Below the pieces are notes generated by a model that was given only the letters and a program-made list of their open reading frames with translations, had not been told where the DNA came from and ran no database searches. Below are positions 52,681 to 64,000 of a stretch of DNA of 64,000 nt, one piece after another. Origin of the DNA: an uncultured Vicinamibacterales bacterium (GTDB lineage Bacteria; Acidobacteriota; Vicinamibacteria; Vicinamibacterales; UBA8438); the NCBI GenBank assembly GCA_958295905.1, contig OY282382.1:5576910-5640909 (forward strand), written 5' to 3'. Each line of letters opens with the position of its first letter. The first letter of the stretch is position 1. The translations under genes were made by a program, and so were the position numbers.

Positions 52681-55473
52681 ATGGCGGATGCGAATTCGCA
52701 GTGGTCTTATCCGGGCGCGCGTTGGTGGAAGTTCGACTTCCACACGCATACGCCCGCCTCACTGGATACGCCCTGGAGCAGGATCGAGAACGAAGCGGAA
52801 CAGTTGACCCCCAGGCAGTGGCTGTTGCGATTCATGGAGGCGGAAGTCGACTGTGTGGCGGTCACCGATCACAACGCGTCCGAGTGGATCGATCCGCTCA
52901 AGGACGCCTACCGCCGGATCGAGCAAGAACAGTCGACAGGTTTCCGGCCGCTCCGTCTTTTCCCCGGTGTCGAACTGTCGGTCAACGGCGGTTTCCACCT
53001 TCTCGTCATCTTCGATCGGGAGGCGACTGGCGGCGACGTCCGCGACTTGCTGGCGCGCGTGGAATATGAGGGAACGCACGGTGATTGTGACGAGGTCACG
53101 CGGAAATCCGCGGCGGAGGTCGTCGAAATCGTTTCCAATCTCGGGGCTCTGGCGATACCCGCTCACGTCGATAGGCAGAAGGGGTTGCTGCAGACGGCGG
53201 AGGACGGCCGACTGCGGTTGGATGCGAACAGCGTGCGGCAAGTAATCGACCGACCGGAGATTCTGGCCGCGGAAGCGGTCGAGAGCGCGTGGGCGAAGCA
53301 TCCGGTCTACGTTGAAGCTGGATGTGCGTGGACTGAAGTCCTGGGCAGCGATTGCCACAGCTTTCGAGGCGGCAGGAGGCCGGGTGAACGTTACACCTGG
53401 GTGAAAATGGGCGATCCGTCCCTCGAAGGGCTGCGTCTCGCCCTCCTGGACGGCGCCCCGATGTCGGTTCTTCGCAGCGACGCGGATGCCGGAGATCCTA
53501 ACCAGCGCCCGCGGCTTGCCATTGAGGCCGTGGGTGTCAGGAACGCGCGCTGCGCCGGGCGCGGCGAAGCTCTCCGCGCAAGGTTCAGCCCCTGGATGTC
53601 GACGATCGTGGGGGGGCGCGGGGCGGGGAAATCCACCATCGTCGAGATGCTGCGCTTGGGTCTCGACCGCGCAGGCGAGCTGCCAGAGCGGCTCCGCGAC
53701 GAGTTCGAACAGTTCGCCACCGTGCCGGCGTCGCGTGACGATCGCGGAGCGCTGCAGGACGACACGACGGTCACCGTCATCTACCGCAAGGACGGCGGGC
53801 GTTTTCGTGTCCGGTGGCGCGGCGGCGACGCTTCCATCGAGGAACAGAACAAGGCCGGTGAATGGCGGCCGAGTCCCGGCGACGTGCAGGGCCGGTTTCC
53901 GGTCCGGATCTTCAGTCAGAAGCAGGTTTTCGAGTTGGCGGCCGATCCAGGCGCGTTGCTGCGGCTGGTGGACGACGCATCGCCGGTGGAGCGTGCGGAA
54001 CAGGAGCGGCGCAGGCTGGAGTTGGAGGCCCGCTATCTGAGTCTCCGCAGTCAGGTGCGCGAACTCGAGGCGCGTCTCGCGGAACGTTCCCGGGTGGAAG
54101 GCGAACTTGCCGACGTCAAACGGCAGCTCGCCGTATTCGAAGCCGGCGGAAATCAGGCGTTGCTGGTGGAATTCCAGCGCCGCCGCCGCCAACAACGGGA
54201 ACAGAAGATACGGACCGCTGAATTGAATGACTTCCAGACAGGAGTCCGCAGGCTCGCGGAGGCGACGGAGCCCTCGGACGTCCGGGAAGAGGTGTTCGAT
54301 CGCGGGGATCCCGCGGAAACGGAGCTGCTCGCTCTTGTCGAAGAACTGGGCGGCAAGCAGCGGGAATTCATGGGTCGGCTGAATGCGATGGCCGACGAGG
54401 CCGCCGACTTTCTGGACCGATGGCGGGCCCGCGTCGGGCGGTCGGCGTGGACGAGCTCGGCCGAAAGGACCCTCGCCGACTACAAGGCGCTGGTGGAGCG
54501 CCTCGCCGCGGAAGGCGTGGCTGATCCGGCCTCCTACGGCCATCTCGTCCAGCGGCGCCACGTTCTCGAAAGCGACGTCAACGGATTCGCGGCCCTGCGC
54601 GCACGTGTGGATCAGCTTCAGGCGCAAGCCGCGAGGGTGCTTGAAGAGATGGAGACCCGGCGGATCGCGCTGCCGCGGATGCGGATGACACTGCTCGAAA
54701 ACGTACTGGCCGGCAACAACTTCGTGGCGATGACTGTCGTTCCGTTCGGGAAGGACGCGGTTGCGTCGGAGACCGGGTTTCGCGAGAGCCTCGGTCGTCA
54801 GGACGAGCATCTTCAGCAGGACGTCAGTGGAATCCTGGCCGATCTGTACCGCGGTCTGCCGGCCGGCGCCGAGGCGCGGATCGAGGCGGTCAAGGCGCGC
54901 GTCGCCGGCATCAAGGCCGGTATGGCGAAGATCGTCGGCGGCGGCCGGGTAGACGGTCGGACGAAGTGGTTTCACAACCACGTCCGGGCGCTGCGCCCTG
55001 AGCAGATCGACCGCTTCATGTGCTGGTGGCCGGAGGACGGATTGCAGGTCCGTTACAAGAGGACCGGGGACGATCGGTTCGTGCCGATTGAGCACGGGTC
55101 GCCCGGTCAGAAGTCGGCGGCGATTCTGGCCTTTCTTCTGTCCCATGGAGGCGAACCGATCGTGCTTGATCAACCGGAAGACGACCTCGACAACCACCTG
55201 ATCTACGACTTGATCGTTCGGCAGATTCGGGCGGACAAGCGGCGCCGCCAGATTGTCCTCGCGACGCACAACCCGAACCTCGTGGTCAACGGAGACGCAG
55301 AGATGGTCATCTCCATGGATCAGCGTTCCGGTCAATGCTCTATTGTCACCGACGGGTCGGGCTGCCTCCAGGATCCGGGAGTCCGGAAAGAGATCTGTCA
55401 CGTGATGGAAGGGGGGCGGCAGGCGTTCGAGCGTCGGTACCGACGCCTGCTGGAGGGTCCGCACCATGCTTGA
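52681..55473 (+). CDS. TrlF-family protein: PHP phosphoesterase fused to an SMC-like ATPase
   Basis: 930 residues. The N-terminal PHP domain (1-270) has FDFHTHTP (His21/His23), CVAVTDHNASEW, IPAHVDRQKG and VLGSDCHSF, a likely metal-dependent nuclease or phosphatase. Then comes Walker A IVGGRGAGKSTIVEML (~315). A long coiled coil follows (~440-700: EQERRRLELEARYLSLRSQVRELEARL). Then signature GSPGQKSAAILAFLL and Walker B PIVLDQPEDDLDN, with ATHNPNLV after it. The protein probably senses DNA or RNA ends and cuts through the PHP site. It starts 7 nt after the AlkB fusion gene with AAGGAAACG before the ATG. It overlaps the next gene by 8 nt. Confidence 0.9.
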   Translation: MADANSQWSYPGARWWKFDFHTHTPASLDTPWSRIENEAEQLTPRQWLLRFMEAEVDCVAVTDHNASEWIDPLKDAYRRIEQEQSTGFRPLRLFPGVELSVNGGFHLLVIFDREATGGDVRDLLARVEYEGTHGDCDEVTRKSAAEVVEIVSNLGALAIPAHVDRQKGLLQTAEDGRLRLDANSVRQVIDRPEILAAEAVESAWAKHPVYVEAGCAWTEVLGSDCHSFRGGRRPGERYTWVKMGDPSLEGLRLALLDGAPMSVLRSDADAGDPNQRPRLAIEAVGVRNARCAGRGEALRARFSPWMSTIVGGRGAGKSTIVEMLRLGLDRAGELPERLRDEFEQFATVPASRDDRGALQDDTTVTVIYRKDGGRFRVRWRGGDASIEEQNKAGEWRPSPGDVQGRFPVRIFSQKQVFELAADPGALLRLVDDASPVERAEQERRRLELEARYLSLRSQVRELEARLAERSRVEGELADVKRQLAVFEAGGNQALLVEFQRRRRQQREQKIRTAELNDFQTGVRRLAEATEPSDVREEVFDRGDPAETELLALVEELGGKQREFMGRLNAMADEAADFLDRWRARVGRSAWTSSAERTLADYKALVERLAAEGVADPASYGHLVQRRHVLESDVNGFAALRARVDQLQAQAARVLEEMETRRIALPRMRMTLLENVLAGNNFVAMTVVPFGKDAVASETGFRESLGRQDEHLQQDVSGILADLYRGLPAGAEARIEAVKARVAGIKAGMAKIVGGGRVDGRTKWFHNHVRALRPEQIDRFMCWWPEDGLQVRYKRTGDDRFVPIEHGSPGQKSAAILAFLLSHGGEPIVLDQPEDDLDNHLIYDLIVRQIRADKRRRQIVLATHNPNLVVNGDAEMVISMDQRSGQCSIVTDGSGCLQDPGVRKEICHVMEGGRQAFERRYRRLLEGPHHA

Positions 55474-56767
55474 TTCGCCGGAAGATCTGCTCCGGAAGAT
55501 CCGGCTCGGCGAGGACTCCGTTCTGGAGTTGAAGGAGATCGTGTTCGCCGGAGAACGGATCAAGGGGCCCGGCCGTGACCAACTGGCGGACGAACTGGCG
55601 GCGTTCGCGAACGGGCACGGGGGAGTGCTCGTGCTTGGCGTCGACGACGACACGCGGGAAATCGTCGGCATTCCTCTGGGTCGGCTCGATGCCGCTGAAC
55701 GTTACGTGTCGGAGATCGTTCGCGACTCGATCGAGCCGCCGCTGTATCCCTTGATCGAACGACTCGAACTGTCTGATACGGAAGGGATCCCGCGGCCGGT
55801 GCTGCGTGTCGAGGTTTCGCCCAGCCTGTTCGTGCACCGGAGTCCGGGCGGGTATCTGCATCGAGTCGGGAGCTCGAAGCGCCGGATGGATTCGGACTAC
55901 CTGTTTCGTCTGCAACAGCAGCGCAGCCAGTCGCGTCTGATCCGTTTCGATGAAATGCCCGTTCACGCGGCCTCGTTCGCCGATCTGGAGAGTGCGCTCA
56001 TCGACCGTTTCGCGATCGACGACGTGCAGGACGACCGGGAAACGCTGGCCTGCAAGCTGGGGATGGCGGCGCGTTCCGAGCGGCGAGGTCTGCGCCCGAC
56101 CGTGACCGGCATCCTGCTCGGCGCCGGCCGGCCGGTCGAGTGGCTGCCGCACGCCTACGTCCAGGCGGTCGCGTACCGCGGGCGAACCGTTCCGGAGTCG
56201 CTGGAATCACCGTGGTATCAGCTTGACGCCACCGATGTTACGGGACCGGTCGACCGCCAGATAACCGGCGCGTGCCTGTTCGTCGCCCGGAACCAGAAGG
56301 TGCGCGCCAGAAAGGCGATGGGGCGTGTCGACCAGCCGCAGTACGACATGACGGCGGTGCTGGAAGCCATCGTCAACGCGGTGGCGCACCGCGACTACGC
56401 TATGCACGGCGCGCGAATCCGACTGCATATGTTCTCGGACCGGATCGAGTTGTACTCGCCGGGCACCCTTCTGAACAGCATGACGGTCGACGATCTGCCA
56501 TATCGCCAGACGAGCCGCAACGAAACGCTGACGAGCCTGCTCGCCAGGTGCCCGATACCCGCGGAGGTTCCAGGGCTGGAAACCCCGCGGGCCACCCTGA
56601 TGGATCGCCGCGGCAACGGTGTCCACGTCATTTACGCAAGAAGCGAACGACTTTCCCGCAAGCGGCCGATTTACGAGCTGTTCGGCGAATCCGAGCTGCG
56701 ATTGACGATTTACGCGGCCGGGGCTGGCGAGGACGGCGAAGACGATACGTCACCGCGGCGGACATGA
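55466..56767 (+). CDS. AlbA_2 (Schlafen-type) domain protein with HATPase-like C-terminus
   Basis: 433 residues. The AlbA_2 domain occupies residues ~1-150: DSVLELKEIVF, DELAAFANGHGGVLVLGVDDDTREIVGI, YLHRVGSSKRRMDSDYLFRL. The C-terminal part has the HATPase_c_4-like AVLEAIVNAVAHRDYAMHGARIRL and ELYSPGTLLNSMTVDDLPYRQTSRN. Such proteins are called putative transcriptional regulators or Schlafen-like effectors. In defence loci they may bind or cut RNA, which here is unproven. Its 5' end overlaps the TrlF gene by 8 nt, so the two are probably one functional unit. It is the last intact gene of the operon. Confidence 0.88.
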   Translation: MLDSPEDLLRKIRLGEDSVLELKEIVFAGERIKGPGRDQLADELAAFANGHGGVLVLGVDDDTREIVGIPLGRLDAAERYVSEIVRDSIEPPLYPLIERLELSDTEGIPRPVLRVEVSPSLFVHRSPGGYLHRVGSSKRRMDSDYLFRLQQQRSQSRLIRFDEMPVHAASFADLESALIDRFAIDDVQDDRETLACKLGMAARSERRGLRPTVTGILLGAGRPVEWLPHAYVQAVAYRGRTVPESLESPWYQLDATDVTGPVDRQITGACLFVARNQKVRARKAMGRVDQPQYDMTAVLEAIVNAVAHRDYAMHGARIRLHMFSDRIELYSPGTLLNSMTVDDLPYRQTSRNETLTSLLARCPIPAEVPGLETPRATLMDRRGNGVHVIYARSERLSRKRPIYELFGESELRLTIYAAGAGEDGEDDTSPRRT

Positions 56768-57259
56768 ACGGCGGGCTGTTCGGGCGGCGAGGCGCCTTCC
56801 GCGTGCTCGCCGGCCGCCTCGAGCGGGATGCGGTCACCGTGGACGTCTCGACCGGCGCGCTCACCGCGCGACGGCGGGGTCCGGGTCCGCGGCATCGGGG
56901 TGGCGCATGCCGATGTGCCGGCCGTGGGGTATCGGGGCGACGTGGGGAACGTCAGCCCAGCGTTCAGCCGCGACCAGAACGGCTCCGATCCGGCCTTCGT
57001 CGAGTTCGTGCGCGACGTGGACGTGCTGGTCCGTGCATCTCGGCCGCGCCGAAGCCTCGACCGGACGGGCGAACGAACTGCATGCCCGGCCGAGCGTCTG
57101 GGGTTCCCTGGCGACCGAGACCCGCGCCGGCCGGGTGGTCGCGTCCCACGTTTCCACCTCCTCGCCGCAGGCTTGGCGGACAGCCCCGCGCATCTGCGCG
57201 CGGCCTACGGAGGACCCGTCACGGTGGGGGAAGACCTCCGGTACGTGCCGCTGCCCTGA
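56764..57259 (+). pseudogene. Frameshifted 3' remnant of an MBL-fold metallo-hydrolase gene
   Basis: Pieces of one protein occur in three frames. First GRRGAFRVLAGRLERDAVTV, then RGIGVAHADVPAVGYR and VSPAFSRDQNGSDPAFVEF, then GRANELHARPSVWGSLATET and RVVASHVSTSSPQAW, then SPAHLRAAYGGPVTVGEDL up to a TGA at 57257. Together they resemble the C-terminal half of a ribonuclease Z/beta-lactamase-fold enzyme, so at least three frameshifts separate them. The 5' half is missing. The remnant begins exactly where the defence operon ends, so the island probably inserted in or beside this gene. Confidence 0.75.
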
Positions 57260-57390
57260 GCGCGCCGGCGGCTTCACGGACGGTGATGGACTGCCGTACA
57301 ATGCCGGCTCGACGCGCACCGCGGGCCGGCCGCGACCGTGCGAAGCCGGCGGCGGTGCTGAATCGGGAATCCATCCAGAGGGAGATCGCA

Positions 57391-57855
57391 ATGCGCACAC
57401 TCTTGCTCGCCGTCATCATCGGCTTCAGCTTCGCCGGTGTGGCGAATGCCCAGGACGACCCGCCGGCGCCGTGCGGCCCGGCCGGCCAGTTGCCGGAAGG
57501 GCTGTCGAACAACGTGGCGGCCGACTCGCGCTGCTTCGAGATTCGCATGTACACCGCCCGGCCGGCCGAGGACGGCAACGGCGGCATCGACGAGCTGCAC
57601 CAGCGGTTCCGCGAGGGCGAGGTCGCCATCTTCGAGAAGCACGGCGCCGAGATCGTCGCGGCCTGGCAGAACCTCGACAATCCGAACCGGCTGGTGTGGA
57701 TGCTGGCCTACCGCGACCGCGCGCACCGGGAAGAGGTGTGGGCCGGGTTCCGCGCCGATCCGGACTGGGACGCGCTGCGGTCGAAGTACCCCGCCCCGCT
57801 CGAGGGGATCGAGGTCTTCATGCTGAGCGCCAGCGACTACTCGAAGCTCAAGTAG
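57391..57855 (+). CDS. NIPSNAP-family secreted protein
   Basis: 154 residues. A signal peptide (LLLAVIIGFSFAGVANAQ) is followed by a ferredoxin-like NIPSNAP fold: CFEIRMYTARPAEDGNGGIDELHQRF, AAWQNLDNPNRLVWMLAYRDRAHREEVWAGF, EVFMLSASDYSKLK. The family has no settled activity. ATG 57391 has AGGGAGATCGCA before it, a good ribosome binding site, and a TACAAT -10-like hexamer lies ~90 nt upstream. A single-gene unit between the pseudogene and the CMD gene. Confidence 0.88.
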   Translation: MRTLLLAVIIGFSFAGVANAQDDPPAPCGPAGQLPEGLSNNVAADSRCFEIRMYTARPAEDGNGGIDELHQRFREGEVAIFEKHGAEIVAAWQNLDNPNRLVWMLAYRDRAHREEVWAGFRADPDWDALRSKYPAPLEGIEVFMLSASDYSKLK

Positions 57856-57935
57856 CGGGCGGGAACGTCGCTCCCGCGCATCGTGATGAGGCCGCGGGGA
57901 CCGTCGTGGGTTGCCACGGCGGTTCCCGCGCGCAT

Positions 57936-58739
57936 CTATCGGAGCTCGTCCAGCGCGACGCCGCGCGCCTCGAAGGCCGCGGTGAGCAGCCGTCCCGCGT
58001 TCACCGCGGCCGGCCAACCGGCGTAGAAGGTCACGTGCAGCACCACCTCGGAAAGCTCCTGCGGCTCGACGCCGTTCTGGTCGAGGGCCCGGTCGATGTG
58101 CAGGCGCAGCTCGTTGGTGACGTAGAGGGCCTGGTTGACGGCGACGGTGATCAGGCTGCGGTCGCGCTTGGAGAGCAGCGGCCGCTCCCAGACGTCCCCG
58201 TAGAGGAGGCTGTTGCGCAACGCCCCCAGCCGCGGCACCGCCGCGTAGGCGTCGCTGAGCCCGCCCGGCGTGGTGACCTCGGCCTCAAGCGCCGGCGCCC
58301 GCGGCAGGTCGCCGAGGGTCAGCCCGCGCGCCTCGAACGCCTCGGCCGCGGTCAGCGAGGCCTGCACCCCGGTCGGCCAGCCCGCGTAGAAGGTCACGTG
58401 CAGGATGATCTCGGAGATTTCCTCCGGGGTCAGTCCGTTGTCGAGCCCGCGGGGAATGTGAATCGCCAGCTCTTCCCGCGCCAGGGCCTGCAGGACCGCG
58501 ATGGTGATCAGGCTGCGGTCGCGTTTCGACAGATGCGGGCGTTCCCAGATCTCTCCGTAGACCAGCGAGTTCCGCAGCTCGCGGAGATAGGGGGAGCCGG
58601 CGTACAGGTCGGGAGCGGGCGGCGCCGGGGCGTCGGCCTGCCGGGCTGCGGCCGTCACGCTGCGCGCCGAACCCGGAGACAGGCCGGCGAAGGTCAGCGC
58701 GGCCACGACGAACAGGGGCATCACACGTGGTTTTTTCAT
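57936..58739 (-). CDS. Secreted protein with two carboxymuconolactone-decarboxylase (CMD) domains
   Basis: 267 residues. The signal peptide (MKKPRVMPLFVVAALTFAGLS) precedes two tandem CMD units of ~90 residues, clearly homologous to each other: RPHLSKRDRSLITIAVLQALAREELAIHI and RPLLSKRDRSLITVAVNQALYVTNELRLHI. Each ends in ILHVTFYAGWPTGV or VLHVTFYAGWPAAV. No CxxC pair is present, so it is not of the AhpD peroxidase type. Periplasmic location is unusual for the family. The substrate is unknown. ATG 58739 is chosen at the signal peptide. Confidence 0.9.
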   Translation of the reverse strand: MKKPRVMPLFVVAALTFAGLSPGSARSVTAAARQADAPAPPAPDLYAGSPYLRELRNSLVYGEIWERPHLSKRDRSLITIAVLQALAREELAIHIPRGLDNGLTPEEISEIILHVTFYAGWPTGVQASLTAAEAFEARGLTLGDLPRAPALEAEVTTPGGLSDAYAAVPRLGALRNSLLYGDVWERPLLSKRDRSLITVAVNQALYVTNELRLHIDRALDQNGVEPQELSEVVLHVTFYAGWPAAVNAGRLLTAAFEARGVALDELR

Positions 58740-59097
58740 GATTCCAGACTCCAGCGGGGTTTCCGGGAATTGCCTGCCATGCGCGTTGTTGACGGAGATC
58801 CGGAGACGGCGCGGCCGCACCAGGGCGGCACGGCGCCGATTCGCCGGCCGCCGGCCGAGATCGGCCCCGGCGGTTACCGAGAGCGGCGAGCGCCGAGCAT
58901 CACAACCGACGCCACCCGTGCCGATGATACCGATACCGACCGAAACGGTGACCCGGACGAACGGCGCAGGTTACGGTGAGCGGGACCAGCTTGCGCGAGC
59001 GCAAAGAATCACGTTACGAATTGCGGGACGGCACACCGGCAATCGCCCACAGTCCGAGACGCAGACGGCCATATCGCAAGCGACGACGGACGAAACG
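58740..59097. other. ~360-bp gap without a recognised gene
   Basis: It lies between the CMD gene and the end of lhr, both on the minus strand. It is G+C-rich, with no motif-bearing frame, no repeat and no clear terminator. Confidence 0.4.
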
Positions 59098-63582
<4,485 letters not shown>

Positions 63583-63614
63583 GGCGCGGCGCGTCCCGGC
63601 CCGAGGCCGCCCGC

Positions 63615-63644
63615 CGCGCCGGTCGCACGCGTGCGACCGGCGCG
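63615..63644. repeat. Perfect 30-bp palindrome between lhr and the DUF349 gene
   Basis: The 15-bp half CGCGCCGGTCGCACG is followed directly by its exact inverse complement. A second hairpin (CGCGGG ATCGAA CCCGCG, 63641-63658) overlaps its right end. It could be a terminator for the upstream gene (no T-run) or a protein-binding site. Confidence 0.6.
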
Positions 63645-63663
63645 GGATCGAACCCGCGAACGG

Positions 63664-64000
63664 TCAACCGCGGCGGCGTCGGCGCGGCGAACCTCCGTCG
63701 CGGGACGATCCGCCGCCGCGCGGCCGGGAGGCCCCCGACGGGGCCGGCGGCGCGGGGTTCAGTTGGAAGTAGCGGTCGCACGCGGCGCGGAACCGCTCGG
63801 AAAGCTGGTGCCCGGTCTCGCCGGGGATGACCCCGAGCGCCCGCCGCTCCGCCTGCAACCGTCTGACCGCCTCGGCGTCCTCCCGCCGCTTGACGTCCGG
63901 GTCGACGCCGGCGCCCATCGTGTTGCTGGCCAGCGCCTCCCGCAGCCGCGCCGCGAGGACCTCCGACGGCGATCTCCCGTCCCCGGGCGCGGCGCCGTCC
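63664..64000 (-). CDS. DUF349-domain protein, 5' part outside the window
   Basis: The frame is open to the right window edge, so only the C-terminal ~112 residues are seen. AVRRLQAERRALGVIPGETGHQLSERFRAACDRYFQL is a DUF349 repeat end (typical 'RLQAEWKALGPVP...LWERFRAACDRFF'). It is followed by a proline/arginine/glycine-rich tail. DUF349 proteins are multi-helical and often encoded by stress-related genes. An internal ATG at 63918 should not be taken as the start. It is followed on the same strand by lhr. Confidence 0.72.
   Translation of the reverse strand, partial: DGAAPGDGRSPSEVLAARLREALASNTMGAGVDPDVKRREDAEAVRRLQAERRALGVIPGETGHQLSERFRAACDRYFQLNPAPPAPSGASRPRGGGSSRDGGSPRRRRRG

Noticed and set aside
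63636..63664. tRNA-like T-arm (GGGATCGAACCCGC) on the minus strand
   Set aside because: No acceptor, anticodon or D arms can be formed around it; the next bases to the right encode the end of a DUF349 protein. Treated as a hairpin.

Overview
The window is G+C-rich, densely coded DNA from what looks like an Acidobacteriota genome, probably a Vicinamibacteria-like lineage. The reasons are the gene families: secreted DUF5916/CBM9-like beta-barrel proteins, PQQ-type beta-propellers, secreted HpcH/HpaI, NIPSNAP and CMD proteins, and two copies of a secreted family with 'PDGQPDIQGVW'-type N-termini. This placement is inference from gene content, not a phylogeny.

Layout. (1) 1-4.3 kb: the edge of a defence island, with the 3' part of a DUF499 ATPase, a small zincin and a stand-alone RelA/SpoT-type synthetase. 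(2) 4.4-24 kb: chromosomal metabolic and envelope genes. These are a PhzF/DUF481 chimeric pseudogene, a GMC oxidoreductase, secreted proteins, VapBC, a DUF5916 protein, an amidohydrolase with a CehA/McbA-like metallohydrolase, HflX, acetyl-CoA synthetase, DUF2891, a PDZ protein, and a divergent CopD/HupE pair. (3) 24-30.8 kb: a repeat and mobile-element hot spot. It holds an AAA ATPase with an AT-rich operator, a complete ISKra4-family insertion sequence with a dnaX-like -1 frameshift site, a tandem/dispersed repeat of about 150-170 bp with 11-bp inverted ends, a 182-bp MITE sharing the IS ends, LarB and citrate synthase. (4) 30.8-39.7 kb: two overlapping PQQ-propeller genes, a second copy of the acidobacterial secreted family, an M28 peptidase with a PDZ domain, and an HpcH/HpaI aldolase-like protein. 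(5) 40.6-56.8 kb: a large defence island on one strand. (6) 56.8-64 kb: a frameshifted MBL-fold pseudogene at the island border, then NIPSNAP, CMD, an Lhr helicase and the end of a DUF349 protein.

The most interesting part is 42.6-56.8 kb. Eight genes lie head to tail, mostly with overlapping stops and starts: a PD-(D/E)XK nuclease, an Eco57I/PglX-like adenine methylase, an SF1 (UvrD-like) helicase, a DarT DNA ADP-ribosyltransferase, an ADP-ribosylglycohydrolase with a C-terminal winged helix, a protein joining an apparent DarT/ART-like N-terminal domain to a C-terminal AlkB dioxygenase, a TrlF-type PHP-SMC ATPase, and an AlbA_2 (Schlafen-type) protein. The DarT toxin is paired with an ADP-ribosylglycohydrolase rather than the usual DarG macrodomain. 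The ART-AlkB fusion sits directly downstream. This looks like a composite anti-phage locus built on reversible DNA ADP-ribosylation. It is preceded by a separate AAA ATPase-DUF4276 pair.

Regulation. Several genes have a TANNNT -10-like hexamer exactly 6-7 nt before the start codon (GMC, small coiled-coil protein, DUF2891, PDZ, HupE, LarB; citrate synthase has 9 nt). This suggests that leaderless transcription is common in this organism.
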